A stretch of DNA of 64,000 nt from Margaritifera margaritifera (GCA_029931535.1 JAQPZY010001684.1:1054001-1118000), one strand, 5' to 3'. Shown: positions 13,204 to 24,794, counted from the stretch's first letter. Notes: generated by a model from the sequence alone, not told the origin. Translations and numbers: made by a program.

Positions 13204-13683
13204 GCCCTTGGGCAATTGCGCCCCCCCCCCCATTGGTGGTGGGGTGGGGGGCCTGGTTTCACATGATAAGTCTGTCTGATTAGAACTGTAACAGTGTAAT
13301 ATATTAATATATTGGGTCTCTTTGGTTGGAATAGGTGGTTTCTAACAGAGATTGAAGATTCTCACTGAACATTGCTACGTATGTTATTGGCAATTTGACA
13401 TTAATAAGGAACGAACATAGTATTACCAGTCATTCTCAATAGATCGGAAAATGGGAGGATTCGTCTCTATCATCAATATCGAAGTTTGATATATAGAGAA
13501 ACAACTCTGTGGAGGTTACAACATAATCCATATTCCAGTGTGCAGGGCCGTCAATAAGAGGCGGATGATACGGGCGACAGGCCGGGGCGCTAAGCCCGGG
13601 GAGGGGGGGGGGCATTTCGCGGAGTTTGCGCTATATTTTCCAAGTGGGGGGCGCCGTTTCGTCCAGCGCAAACTTGTGTAGCC

Positions 13684-13732
13684 CTGTGTGTTTGTGTGTG
13701 TGTGTGTGTCTGTGTGTCTGTGTGTGTGTGTG
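13684..13732. repeat. Interrupted (GT)n microsatellite
   Basis: GT units broken by single TT, CT substitutions. Confidence 0.9.
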
Positions 13733-14441
13733 CATTTATATTTGATGTAAATAGAGGACGTAATATTACAAACTGGAGAGAACGGCTATGCAACTCATCA
13801 CAGATCTTGTTATAGTCACATGGAATTACGACAAACCTAATTTTGAAGTTACTTGGACATAATTGCAATAGATAAATAGATAGATATAAATCAAACATCG
13901 GTCCCAATAAGAAACATTTCATTACAGTAATATGTGTCTTTCATCATCGCAGTCGCAAGATTTGCGCCAATATGTGCAAGCTAATCATAAACTGATGTAT
14001 GCATTCAGTGTGCTTTTTACATGTATATGCCTGCCTCCATTAATGATTTGATGAAGTTGATTTAGAGATCATGCATTATGCTTTCAACCATAGTTCAATC
14101 GTGAAGGGAGTCTCATGAAAACAATACACAAAACATAACCACACCAAACACCAATCTGTCTACAAGTACAGTGGTGTCAATCAGGTATTGCTACACTTTA
14201 TTCCATCCAAATTTAAATATGGTTTTAGTGATAGCCAAAATCCACAGAATGTTCTACTGGATCAGCCTATATAACGTAACTGTATCAGACATTCCTACTC
14301 ATATAGTCTCTTTTCAGTAAGTTTTCGGCGATAATAAACACCTTTACAAGGTGCTTTGAAATATTGCCAAATGTATAATTTAAGTGACCTGGAAAGTGAG
14401 CTGTGAGAGTAGTGTAGCATTAAAGAGTATCAAAGAGTTGT

Positions 14442-14442
<1 letters not shown>

Positions 14443-14475
<33 letters not shown>
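14443..14475. repeat. Poly-A run
   Basis: About 33 A residues. It could be the tail of a retroposed sequence, but I recognise no body upstream. Confidence 0.8.
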
Positions 14476-14476
<1 letters not shown>

Positions 14477-15930
14477 AAACAATAGAAATTGATGATCAGG
14501 CCAGTTTCTTGCCATAAACGCTCAAATCCAGCTAACTGGTATGATCTCCAGAGCTGTGCACTATTCCGAAACTCGTTATGACATACTAAAGTCTAATTGC
14601 AGGACATTCTGTCAATCAGTCAATCGAAAATCAATCACAATAACAAATACTCAAATAACAATGTAATTGCCATAAAGAACTGAGGACAATTGTAGATAAA
14701 ATCAGTGTGTGGGTTGCAGTCACTTAATACCAGTATGTATTATGAAGCAGACGTATCTAATACGGTATTTAAATTCGTTCGTTGTCTTTGAAAAAGTTTT
14801 TAAAGTCATATAGTTGGCTTACATGATGTTCCTCTCCAAATCGATTAGTTTTATAACACAGGTGGAGCAAAACTACACATTTCTTTCTCTTTTTCTGACA
14901 TGGCAGCGGATTATTTTCGAATAATTAAATTTTGTAAGCTTTTATATATTTTTTTGTTTAACGTTTTCAATTTTCAAAATTATCAATAAATGTGTATGCT
15001 ACGTTCCAGATGTTCATGCACAATGTTGGTGTTAGATTGTGTTTCCGATCTTGTCAATTACGTAACAATGGGTACAGCATATATCGGGCCTTTGAAAAAA
15101 ATGTGCAAATGGACCAACTGTATAAAACAGATCGGCAGCGAGACCATTCAGAACATGCATTACTACGACATTACTAACTTCGAGAATTGATGCACTGTTT
15201 ATATTCATTGCCTGTACATTGTGAACGCACTATATAGTTGACATTTATTCCACTCAAATACATTTCATCATTCTGAACGAAAATACAACCCAGTTTGGTT
15301 CGGTTTGGTATTATGTCCTCATAATAATAATGACAACATTTATCATTAAAGGTTAATTGATTGGATTGCCTAATAGTCCTAGGTCCAGACAGGAGCTTGC
15401 ATACATTACTAATTCATTGGTGCTCATCAATGTATGGAAAAAATTCATAGATATGAAGTATCAACTTTGAGGAGGCATAAAAACTGCGAAAGACGATTTT
15501 ATCGTTTATTTCAGAGAAGACTTAGAGATATTGAAAATACTAAGTCTACAACGCTTACAAAACATTCTTAACTTGTATGCTATACAATTGCCAAAACGAT
15601 GCTGTTTAATTGAACCAACTGAAAAACCAATCTTTCCTCCGATCAGCATATTAGGTTTATAGGTGACAAGTACTCTTATGGAAGCCTTTGACTGATCTGT
15701 ATAACTATGAAATTTAGTATCTATCCAGTTTTCCATGTTCACAATTAAATCGGCATGCACATTTAATTGCAAGTGAAAGAAAGAAAGAATAAGTCAGCTG
15801 CATTAGAAACTTCCGAGACATTCGTGTAGCATAAATGACAATGCAAATTCGCCCAGAGAACAAATGAATAAATCTTTGAAGGAATGGCCAACAAATTAAT
15901 ATATTCAATTTCATAGGGCATAGTTTGTGT

Positions 15931-16137
<207 letters not shown>

Positions 16138-16934
16138 TCAGAGCACATTTTCCTTCACAGATAATAATCACTCTTTTGTTACTCTTTTGTTCCGATCTCC
16201 GAGGAGGACGTGGAATCAGAAATGTATTTCCCTTTGCATGTGAAAATAATTCAAACTTACGGGAGAGCTCACCAAAGAGGATCAGTTACTGTAATTACAG
16301 ATAATAATCTTTTCGAGGACATAGTTTGTAATATTTCAGTTACAAAGAGGCCGTCATTTATTCAGAAATGTGCCTTTGCATGTGAAAATAATTCAAGCTC
16401 ACCAAATAGGATCAATTATCGTAACCGTACAAATATCCTTACAAAAAACGTTGAAATACCTGTCAACTTATTTTATCAAGGGAACATTTAATTTGCATTG
16501 GTACTTTGAATACGTATTATGGACTGCAGCACAAAAACGCAACATATTTTACCGGAACGGGAGTCCAAATACAAATAGAGTATCGTTGGGTATAATATTT
16601 TATTAAAATAAAAGCTACACGGTCTCCTAGGAAGCTTTTCATATACTTAATTGACAAATTAAGCAGGTTTACGGCCTGGAAACGATTGAATTTTTTTTTC
16701 TTTGCTCAAATATTAGAATTCTTCGTGTGACCCGTACATTGACGGTATTGACATTGCATGGATTATGGATTCTCTATAATAACTTCTATATACCTTGATT
16801 TCTGTAGTAGGAATAAAGATGGACTGTGTACTTAGATGAGAATTAATTACTGGGTCGACATGCGGGTATGTCTGCTACGCACGAATGCCTATACCACCGA
16901 CTTTGTAACATAAATCTTTTGGTGATGTGTGCAT

Positions 16935-17035
16935 GGTCGAATTGATATAGAGGTTGGTGCTTACTGGCAAGGCGATAGGTGCCGTAACCCGCGGATCCGG
17001 GTTCGAATCTTCGTAGAGTACGAATTAAAATTCTC
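16935..17035 (+). repeat. tRNA-like fragment, possible SINE head
   Basis: A perfect pol III B-box-like GGTTCGAATC lies at about 17,002, preceded by a weak A-box-like stretch containing CTGGCAAGGCGATAGG. A full cloverleaf with matching acceptor arms is not visible, so I do not call a tRNA gene. A degenerate tRNA-derived SINE head is the likeliest reading. Confidence 0.35.
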
Positions 17036-17159
17036 TAACCAGTATGATAATATTATTTATTCGTATTTAAAAATTCTGCAAATGTTATCAAGCATTCTCC
17101 TGTAGGGTCCAGGGATAGCACTTTCCGCTCTGTTTGGTGTATATTTTTAATTCTCTCTC

Positions 17160-17162
17160 CCT

Positions 17163-17220
<58 letters not shown>
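17160..17220. repeat. (CT)n microsatellite
   Basis: About 25 CT units after a short C-rich lead. Reverse frames here give an artefactual Arg-Glu repeat. Confidence 0.95.
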
Positions 17221-17222
<2 letters not shown>

Positions 17223-17439
17223 AAAGAAGGCCTTTGTTGAATATATCTGACAATTTAGATGAAACAACTTTAGGATCGTTGTGACATTGTTTCGTACTGC
17301 AATATATATGTATATAACCACTGCACATGTCACCACTGATTTCGTACGAAAAGTTTCATTTTTAAGAAAACGTACCCTGCTATATATGTTGTGTGGAGAA
17401 ACTAGTAGGTTTCCTACGAGCATTTTTATCAAATTTAAC

Positions 17440-18110
17440 ACTGTTATATTTTGGGCTCGACTTGTTACTGGAAAAATGAGCAAAATTTAAAAAAAATATA
17501 TGATATTATGTTACAATATGCTGCTGCTGGTATATGCAATTTTAAATGGCATTCCTTTATCGGACAAATTTTGTGTTATTTAGGACTGAATAATTTATGG
17601 CTATCTCAGTCATTTCCTTCTTTTGATTGCCTGAAAGATAAACATATACACTCTTGGCAATCTAGTATTTTTATTTCCTCTATAAGTAGAATTTATATGA
17701 TATTTAAAAAAGCTTATAATTTAGAACCATTTTTATAATGATTCTTAGGTTTCCGGTTGAAACCGGAAGGTGGCTAAATTCGGATATATGTGAAACAAAA
17801 TGTGAATTGTGTGCCTCACAAGATATAGTTCGTAAATCTTAGTATCTTTTTCAATGTCAATATATTGCTTAAATAGGAAAACAATATATAAGTAAGAAGT
17901 ATCTAGAAGATGTAAATACATACAAATTTTGTGAGTTGCTTAATAACACAAATGTTAATGTACATATTAGATAAAGTAAATTTATGGAACTGATATTTAA
18001 ATCATTCTGTTCCTATGTAAACTCAGAATAGGTATGTCCATTACCGTCTCAACAGTAAACTTTTGCTTGTATTATTTCTCAACATGTATCCATTGTGTAA
18101 GATAAGGAGT
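17440..18110 (+). pseudogene. LINE reverse-transcriptase C-terminal fossil
   Basis: Read across stops and frameshifts, the plus strand resembles the end of a non-LTR retrotransposon ORF2. There is a Trp/Leu-rich segment (17,530-17,740) containing WHSFIGQILCYLGLNNLW and ISRIYMIFKKAYNLEPF, followed by a terminal Cys motif region (around 17,780-17,870) with DICETKCELC and, after a break, LFQCQY. Such C-x2-C...H...C modules close many LINE ORF2 proteins. No intact frame survives. It is probably a 5'-truncated old insertion; the exact clade is uncertain. Confidence 0.65.
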
Positions 18111-18452
18111 GTTGAATTTTCAAAATAATTTTTTTATTTGAAATTTCCCAACTTTATATACATTAAAACTATAAAAAAATGATCGATTATGTTTGCCGAT
18201 TCAACGTCTGTGTTTCAATATCTCTACGTTTTCTCTGAAATAAGAAAATTAAATCGTCTTTCTTACTTTTTATACCCCCTCAAAGTTTTGTACTTGACAT
18301 ATATATGAATTTTCTCCATACATCAATGAGCACCAAGTAATTAGTAATGTCTGTAAGCTTGTTTCTGGAGCTAGGATTATTATACAATAAAATCAATTAA
18401 CCAATAATAATACAGTTTTTAATGATTATGAAGAGGACTCAATACCATCATC

Positions 18453-18712
18453 GGGGCCCCGGGTGACCGAGTGTTCTAAGGCGCTCGCCTTTACAGATCA
18501 CTGACATCTCACCTCTGTCCGCGTGGGTTCGAGTCTCGGGCTCGGTCAACATGGGTATGTGAGAAAGCTTGCCAGTAGCTTCCCGTGGGTCGGTGGTTCT
18601 TCCCGGGGTTTTCTCGGGTTCTTCCTCCACCAAAAAAATACTGGCCGCCATGTATAGCCTATCATGTGCTGAAAAATGGCGTTAAACCCATAACAAACAA
18701 ACACAAACAAAC
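18453..18712 (+). mobile_element. tRNA-derived SINE with 12-bp target duplication
   Basis: The head resembles a class II tRNA: an A-box-like region GTGACCGAGTG with TTCTAAGGCGC, a long variable part, and a B box GGGTTCGAGTC. The body carries TTTTCTCGGGTTCTTCCTCC and the tail ends in GGCGTTAAACCC followed by AACAAAC repeats. The dodecamer AATACCATCATC flanks it exactly at 18,441-18,452 and 18,713-18,724, the mark of LINE-driven retroposition. Tail and body types of this kind are common in molluscan genomes. Confidence 0.9.
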
Positions 18713-18724
18713 AATACCATCATC

Positions 18725-19376
18725 ATTATAAATTCCATATTTCTCTCTGTTTTAGAATACCTAAATGTTTGTTAGCAAACATATTCTTTCTATCCTCATG
18801 TGTGGAGGTATCTGGTTACAATACTGATGCAGAAAAATATTTAGAAAGTGATGATAACAGACCCGGAAGCAGCCTGCTCAGTTAGAGTCGACTGAACTAC
18901 CTTTGTCATAGGACCGTGTAGTATGGATGAAATGAGTAATAAACTGGCACACGAATCTTACTGAAGGGCAAAATGAAATTGTCTCTTTTGTAACCAAAGT
19001 GCATGTCAATCAAGGATTAGAATAACATGTACAATTATATGAACAAAAATGGAGGATTTTACACAGTGCTTATTTCAATTGAAAACTATGAAACGAGTTG
19101 AATGATTAAAGACTCGCAAAGGATTGAACCTATTCAACGTATTCCATAAATTTCATTCGAAATAATCTCAAATGCAAGATTATGGTATATCGCATGACAA
19201 AGATACCAATATTAAGCAATAAGAACAGCAAAAATAGTATAAAAAAACTGACTTGAAATTACCTTCGGATGGCTTGGTCATTACACCTTCGCCGAATATG
19301 TCGTCATGCCGTCGTTAGTTATGTCATTAGGTGTTATTAAACGTATGTAATATTAGAAAATATGATAGGAATATAT
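18725..19376. other. Intergenic DNA, no gene seen
   Basis: AT-rich sequence between two SINEs with only very short frames and no motif I can name. Confidence 0.5.
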
Positions 19377-19387
19377 AAATCTAAATA

Positions 19388-19577
19388 GGAACCGCTGTGG
19401 CTCAGTGGTTAATGTCTCAGAATCACGACCGAAAGAGTGCTGGTTCTAGTCCTACCACCGGATCAGCCCAGGTGGGCCAACGTGGTGTGTCCTTGGGCAA
19501 TGCTCTTTACTCAAATTGCCTCGGCACTAAATAACCTACATGCGTTCATGTGCCATAAATATCAACCAAACCAATAG
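19388..19577 (+). mobile_element. tRNA-derived SINE with 11-bp target duplication
   Basis: The head has a clear A box (TGGCTCAGTGG) and a B-box-like GGTTCTAGTCC about 40 nt later, matching a tRNA promoter. The body contains TTGGGCAATGCTCTTTACTC. The undecamer AAATCTAAATA is repeated exactly at 19,377-19,387 and 19,578-19,588. Different family from the SINE at 18,453. Confidence 0.88.
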
Positions 19578-19588
19578 AAATCTAAATA

Positions 19589-21439
19589 ACACAGTAGGCA
19601 TGTGATAAAGTCATACATTTAAAGCAGATAATACATATAAATGAAACAGCGAAAGTAGTTACATAGACGTAGTTATTATTCTTTTTGATGACAGAGGCTT
19701 TCTTTAATAAGCCAAGATGTGACGTCATGATGTCAAAAATGATGAAACAGATCACCGGTTCAAAGTCACGCCACGACGTGACGCGTTCTTGTTGTTTTAT
19801 TATTTCTAATCACTGTTTGGTGTAAAGAGGAAGATGATATACCATAGCATTCGACCGTTGTTGACGATCACTGTAGAGAGTTTAATGCAGTTAACACTAC
19901 TATTCATTACAAGAATTTCCCCTGGCATCATTATAACAATATTGTATCAAAATAACATCTGGAAAAAAGACGCACGAACATTTGTATCACTTTTTATTTG
20001 ATAGAAAGCATTGTTCCTATCGCCATCTGTAGAGGGCAAAAGAGACTGAGACTCATTTAGTCTGCCTATGACTGATGTGTCCAGTTCGACTTTTCATTCG
20101 TCACAAGCTGATGTTCGTTGCATAAAAATAATAATAATAAAAGCAATCAGCTCATCATCGGAAATGTTTCAACTTTGCACACACTCACCCGCCACCACCC
20201 ACAACCCCTTACACAGGTTTATCAAAACATGTGCTTTGAGAAAGGATAAGAATCGTATAAAAGAACTTTACGTACACCTCAGGCAAGTACAAATTTATCA
20301 GTAACAATGTTTAATCTCAACGGCTGTCAGAAAACATAGATCTGTCAATAAAACAAACAGAGGTTTACCAGCGACCCCCCTCCCCCCACCCCCAACCAAA
20401 CAAAAAAAACAACAAAAAACAAAACAAAAAAACAACAACACTGCATGCAGAATATAAGTTAATGCCAGATCGTGACCTACACATTGTTGGTCAATGTGAC
20501 AGGGCATAAAATACGTGAAACAATGAAGAACATTCCTTTCTGCGATATCAAAGCAGAGGAACCATAGTGAGCTGATAAAAACTAAAGAATATTTGTTTAA
20601 TTTTTTTCTTTCTTTTCTTCTTTTTTTAAAATCATTGTTAATATTATCTGATTCAAAAACTATTATTATTGTCCACCCTAAAAGCCATATTTTACCGGGT
20701 GGAAATCACAGACTGTCAGTACTCTTGGAGTGAGAGCCAGTATGATCACTGTTACAAGCATAGTTCATGCATCAGTAATTATCTTGATTATCGACTGCAG
20801 CTGAAATGCATGCAGTTCACTCTTCTAATACCTACTCATTCACGTGTACAATACACATTTTACCTACTGAGAGTAACCTATCACAGTATAAATGTCTAGT
20901 CATAAATATGGAAAGTGTACCATTGAATAAACATATTTATTCCTACTTTCAACTGCACTGTCATATAGCATGCAGAAAGCTATGTCGTCATGAACTAAGC
21001 ACAAATAATTATGTTCGTAAAGCATAAGATGCAGGTCACAGTGACCTTTGGTTGTAAGGTGTAGTACTAACAGATATGCATCCAGTTATCAAACTTCATA
21101 ACTCTATAATGAACAGTACACTAGAATGTAACTTTAAATAACAAAATCTCAACAAAGTCGTAGAAGCATGAAATATAGGTCAAAGAAATCTCTTTTTGCA
21201 ATAAGGGTAAAGTATTATCAAGATGCTTCCCTTCATCAAGTTTCATGAGTCTAGGTAGGATAGTTTGCATATATACCATGCCAAAACCCATGTGGTCATG
21301 AGATAAATACAACTTAACCAAAGCCAGTGTGTATATCATGCAAGGCGCAACTTGATAGTTTTTGTATTGACACGTTTTCATTGACCTGGTAGGGAAATGT
21401 AGCAAACATGCAATTTATACTCTAAAGTCCTACTCTTTC
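19589..21439. other. Intergenic DNA, no gene seen
   Basis: Non-coding AT-rich sequence. A C-run followed by an A-rich CAAAACAAAAAAC stretch lies at 20,375-20,440. None of the frames shows a recognisable protein. Confidence 0.5.
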
Positions 21440-22325
21440 AAAATTTTCTCCAAAAAGCCAAGAGATATTTATACAAGGCTTATAAATTGACACCAGTTCA
21501 GCCCTAAAAGCGCTACAGAAAGAAAAACCAAAATTAGAGACAAAGGTTACAGATTTGGAAGCTAGGTCCACGAGAAAGACTAATGGTTTTTGACATTGGT
21601 GAGATGGATGGAGAAAACTATACTGCTTTGGTGAGAGAGTTCTTTCAAACCGTTTTAGAGATTAAACCGGACGAAGTAAAGACGATTGAGATTGACCAAG
21701 CTCATCGGATCACGAATAAAGCAGGTAGGCGGTTTGATGTGGGTTCTGGTGAACATATGGATGATTGGATGGAGGTAGCAGAGCCTGACGATATCGGCGA
21801 TGATGTCAACGATGTTGCTGATTCGAAGAAGATAAGACCAATAGTGGTCAAATTCCATCAATATTCTGAACGGGAAAATATTTGCACTGCTGCGTATTTG
21901 GTGAAAGGAAAACTTAAGGAGAGAAATTTCGGAGTTCATGAAACAGTATCCAGTTGATGTTGTGAAAAAAAAGAAAGAAACTTTAGGAAATAATGACACA
22001 GGAGCTACGAAAAGAGTAAAATTAATCAGAAACAGACTTTACATTGACGGTAACCTGTATCAAGCATCAGAGTAGAAATCACTTGAGGATAAGATTTCCA
22101 TTCTGTCTTGGAATGTACATGGTTTAAACAGAAAGTTATGTGAGCAGGATGTTGTGCGTTTCATATCTATGACATTTTACTTTTGAGCGAAATCTGGGTC
22201 AACCCCAATGAAAATATAATTTGAACATAATGGGATTTCGGTTTATTACAAATTATTGATGCATGGTAAAGTATTCATTGTCGAAAAATCAAAATATGGT
22301 TATTTGTGGCTAAAGGTCGATACAA

Positions 22326-22329
<4 letters not shown>

Positions 22330-22395
<66 letters not shown>
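22330..22395. repeat. (TA)n(TG)n microsatellite
   Basis: About 26 TA units followed by 7 TG units inside the LINE endonuclease fossil. Confidence 0.95.
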
Positions 22396-22761
22396 TCTAT
22401 TTACATGTTACCGACAAATTTGGCGGCATTTATGTACGACGTTCTTAATCAATTGGAAGTGTTGGAAAATTGTATTGTAAAATATGACCGATTGCGTAAG
22501 GAATTTGTTATAAGAGATTAGGAGATTTCAATGCTTTAACTGGAAATTTTAATGATACCCTGGTACTTGATAAGTACGTAAATACTGATATACATGTATG
22601 TCCTGTTGTGCATGTTCCTAACAGAGTAAACAAAGACCATGTATTAGATAAATGGGGTCAAAGGCTACTCAGTCTATGTAAAGTCACGGGATTGGTTCTG
22701 GCAAATGGGCGGTTAGGCTCCGATGATGGGATAGGCGAATGGTGTTTCTGCTCCACGAATG

Positions 22762-22767
22762 TGCGGA
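22762..22767. repeat. Left target-site duplication of the Polinton
   Basis: TGCGGA directly precedes the element's AGT end. The matching hexamer on the right is GGCGGA (46,166-46,171), one mismatch. Six-base duplications are the rule for Maverick/Polinton integration. Confidence 0.75.
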
Positions 22768-23126
22768 AGTAGTTATGGGGGGGGGGGGTAAATAGGGACA
22801 AGGGGGCCTCTATAGGGACAACGGGATTTGAACGTGGGGGGGGGTCTCTATAGGGACGTGGGGGCACTATGGGGACAAAAGTGCCAAGATTTATAGGGAC
22901 AAGGGGGCCTCTATAGGGACAACGGGATTTTAACATGGCGGGGGCACTCTGGGTACTCTACGGGAAATTAACATTGTGGGGCCTCTATAGGGACAACGGA
23001 ATTTTAACATGGCGGGGGCCTCTATAGGGACAACGGGATTTTAACATGGCGGGGGCACTACATTACGGGGGGTGTGGGAATAGAATTAATCTTTCTTGAA
23101 AAAGGGGTGGTCCTCAAAAGGACCGT
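22768..23126 (+). repeat. Left terminal inverted repeat of the Polinton
   Basis: About 360 bp matching 45,803-46,165 in inverse orientation. It begins AGT, has a G-run, and then internal copies of a phrase built on CTCTATAGGGACAACGGG and TTTTAACATGGCGGGGGC. The inner end contains the 3' stem-loop and histone-type downstream element of the gene at 23,143, so the transcript end of that gene lies within the TIR. Confidence 0.93.
23090..23124 (-). terminator. Histone-type 3' end: stem-loop plus CAAGAAAGA
   Basis: On the minus strand GGTCCTTTTGAGGACC (23,124-23,109) forms a 6-bp stem with a 4-nt loop, followed by ACCCC. After a 10-nt spacer comes CAAGAAAGA (23,098-23,090), identical to the histone downstream element known from sea urchin that pairs with U7 snRNA. 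The stop codon of the upstream gene is only about 18 nt away. This layout is that of a replication-dependent histone mRNA 3' end rather than of a polyadenylated gene. Confidence 0.8.
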
Positions 23127-23142
23127 TGGAGGAGGAAGATTA

Positions 23143-23733
23143 TTATTTCCTCCAACATTGGGTAAAGAAGCTTAGGAAGGTGGTGGATCTTTTTTTCTTG
23201 GTTGGAAGTGTTGGTGAATCGGGTAGCCAGTCAGGATGTTTCATCCGCCTGAATTTATCTTGGATTTTCATCCAATTTAAATTCAGGCGTTCGAATTCCT
23301 TTTCTTTCCTGGCCTGTTCTTTCTTGGAGCGTTCAAGAGCCCACAAGATCTTAATGTGAGCTACTTCCTTTTCTAAAACTTTCTTTAACAATGCCTTCAC
23401 CATGTGAAGGTTCACCTCTTCGCGCCTGGCGTTACTGGCGGGTGGATACAACCATTCATCTTGTTGAACAAGGTGAAGGAAGTTCTCCACCTCATGCAGT
23501 AAATCCAGACTCTTCTTGATGAATCCCACACGGCAAGGGGTTGAGGAAGTTTTTTGTCTTTCCTCCACCAAAACATCATTCACCAACCTTCTCGCTGATT
23601 TGAGAGCCGCTAGTTGGCTGGTGACAAATGGTTTGGTGGTAGGATATCTCCACCAATACTCCAACCTTTCCATCAAAGACTCCACATCCACCATTCTATC
23701 CCAAGCTTCTTGTAACATTTCAACAGAGTTCAT
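23143..23733 (-). CDS. Polinton end gene, charged helical protein (unknown function)
   Basis: Predicted 196 residues from the first ATG at 23,733, about 50 nt below a TATAAAG box (23,779-23,786). Translation is rich in Glu, Lys, Arg and Leu and should be largely alpha-helical, with heptad-like stretches around residues 95-150 (VNLHMVKALLKKVLEKEVAH). No domain is recognised. The N-terminal half, with MVDVESLMERLEYW and RRLVNDVLVEERQ, is spaced like the start of the neighbour at 24,302 (MVNIQRVKNHL, then HDLVEEVMREEILRER), so the two are probably diverged paralogues. It is the outermost left gene and its mRNA would end at the stem-loop in the TIR, suggesting an early or regulatory role (inference). 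Confidence 0.7.
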   Translation of the reverse strand: MNSVEMLQEAWDRMVDVESLMERLEYWWRYPTTKPFVTSQLAALKSARRLVNDVLVEERQKTSSTPCRVGFIKKSLDLLHEVENFLHLVQQDEWLYPPASNARREEVNLHMVKALLKKVLEKEVAHIKILWALERSKKEQARKEKEFERLNLNWMKIQDKFRRMKHPDWLPDSPTLPTKKKRSTTFLSFFTQCWRK

Positions 23734-23775
23734 TCTTGTAGAGTGAAAGTGTGAATAGCGCAACTGTGGAAGGCA

Positions 23776-23830
23776 CTGCTTTATATGTGAGAAGCGCGGA
23801 CGTGATGGAAAACATCCCTTACACCCTAAA
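23776..23830 (-). promoter_or_regulatory. Terminal-gene promoter: GGATGTTTTC, GTCCGCGC, TATA
   Basis: On minus, in order: GTGTAAGG-like lead (GTAAGGGATGTTTTC), GTCCGCGC (23,801-23,794), ATATAAAGC (23,786-23,779). The same order occurs at 24,795-24,845, 45,405-45,450 and, in the second element, 55,335-55,380. The shared module implies co-regulation of the end genes. Confidence 0.75.
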
Positions 23831-23875
23831 AAACCAAAAAAAAAAATTAAAAAACCAACTCCACCGCCTAGCGTC

Positions 23876-23883
23876 TGACGTCA
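23876..23883. promoter_or_regulatory. CRE-type TGACGTCA palindrome
   Basis: A perfect consensus site for CREB/ATF bZIP proteins, about 90 bp upstream of the TATA box of the outermost gene. Others lie at 44,400, 45,329 and 45,343, all in end-gene promoters. Confidence 0.6.
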
Positions 23884-24232
23884 TTTTAAGCTTCGCTGAT
23901 TTTGCACTCCTTCACCACTGACTCTAAAAAAAGCGCGGACCTAAGAGAAACTACTTTTAATAAAAATCAAACACACACCATACCATCCAAATTTTAAAAA
24001 AATTTTTTTATATAAACCAAAAACACACACTAACACAACCCTTTTTTTAAAAAATTTTTTTATATCAAACTTCCACACACCATTCAATTCATTTTTTACT
24101 TTTTTTTATCAAAACACACACCACACACTACATACAAGGGGAGAAGGGTTTTTTTTTTTTTTTGTGGGGTAAAACAACACAAAAACATACAAACATATAA
24201 AACACATTATATATGGCAATATGAGAGTAGTA

Positions 24233-24271
24233 ATCTTTTTTCTAGAGATTGGGGTGGTCCTTAAAAGGACC
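24233..24271 (-). terminator. Histone-type stem-loop of gene 24,302
   Basis: Minus-strand GGTCCTTTTAAGGACC (24,271-24,256) forms a perfect 6-bp stem with loop TTTA and is followed by ACCCC. A purine-rich AGAAAAAAGA (about 24,243-24,234) stands where a U7-pairing element would be. It lies about 30 nt past the stop codon. Confidence 0.7.
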
Positions 24272-24301
24272 GTTGGGTTTAAAAGAAGTTATGTGGTTGT
24301 T

Positions 24302-24730
24302 TTAACTTCTTAGGGTTGATGTAGCCGTGGCAGTAGCTCCAGCAGGGCGGCCACGTTTAGCGATGGGTCTCACAGCTTTAAGACAGGCAGGTCTCTTTCG
24401 GGTGAAAGAGAAAGCAAATTCTTCACAGTCAATCTTACAAGTTACTTCGCCGTCAGGTAGTTTGTTGGACTGCATAAGTTGTTGTTGCTGTTGCTGTTGT
24501 TGTTGTTGTCTTTGCTGCTGCTGCTGCTGCTGCTGCTGTAGTCGTTGTGCCGCCTCCCATTCTGTTCTTTCCCTAAGTATTTCTTCTCTCATGACCTCTT
24601 CTACTAGATCATGTGCCATTTGAATGAACGTCATCGTCTTTCTCTCTGGGTTGGTCTCCATCAAATGATTCTTTACCCTCTGAATGTTAACCATAGCTTC
24701 ATTCAGCTTTGTAATCTTGGTGGCTGCCAT
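24302..24730 (-). CDS. Polinton end gene, Gln-rich coiled-coil protein
   Basis: 142 residues from the ATG at 24,730, about 65-70 nt below a TATAAAGC box (24,803-24,795). The N-terminal 55 residues are helical and charged and are spaced like the protein encoded at 23,143. A Gln/Arg tract encoded by CAG/CAA repeats follows (about residues 63-85). The C-terminus is basic (KRGRPAGA, an AT-hook-like core) and Thr/Ala-rich. The AT-hook-like motif suggests DNA binding; transcriptional control is an inference. The glutamine tract is a microsatellite and likely length-variable. Confidence 0.7.
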   Translation of the reverse strand: MAATKITKLNEAMVNIQRVKNHLMETNPERKTMTFIQMAHDLVEEVMREEILRERTEWEAAQRLQQQQQQQQQRQQQQQQQQQQLMQSNKLPDGEVTCKIDCEEFAFSFTRKRPACLKAVRPIAKRGRPAGATATATSTLRS

Positions 24731-24794
24731 CTTCTTCTTGGAACTGTTGAGATCTTGACGAGTCAACGAGAATGACTACACTGGCCAACGCACC

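Larger units (their letters stand above)
21440..22767 (+). pseudogene. L1-like LINE fossil, part 1 (ORF1 and start of endonuclease)
   Basis: The ORF1 part (about 21,480-22,075) has a short coiled-coil-like lead, then an RRM-like segment beginning LMVFDIGE and a C-terminal block RPIVVKFHQYSEREN, the layout of L1-type ORF1 proteins; it is frameshifted near 21,950. From about 22,085 the second ORF opens with KISILSWNVHGLN, the start of an apurinic-type endonuclease, and later has LGDFNA (about 22,522), the GDFN catalytic motif. A TA/TG microsatellite (22,330-22,395) interrupts it. The frame is cut at 22,767 by the Polinton and resumes at 46,172. Confidence 0.8.
23790..24275. repeat. Inner inverted arm, left (pairs with 44,836-45,440)
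   Basis: Between the first two left genes lies about 480 bp that is the diverged inverse of the right-hand spacer. Shared landmarks are AAGGGATGTTTTC, TGACGTCA, GAAGCTTAAAATGACGTC (inverse), AGGTCCGCGC, AAAGTAGTTTCTTTTAGG (inverse), GGTGTGTGTTTG (inverse), ATATTGCCATAT and the stem-loop. The element thus has two inverted layers at each end, separated by a gene whose sequence is not conserved between ends. Confidence 0.85.

Noticed and set aside
16935..17035. Functional tRNA gene
   Set aside because: The B box is good, but acceptor and anticodon stems do not pair over a normal cloverleaf.
17053..17483. Minus-strand frames with an Arg-Glu run
   Set aside because: They translate the (CT)n microsatellite and its flanks; the same place on plus is a LINE remnant.
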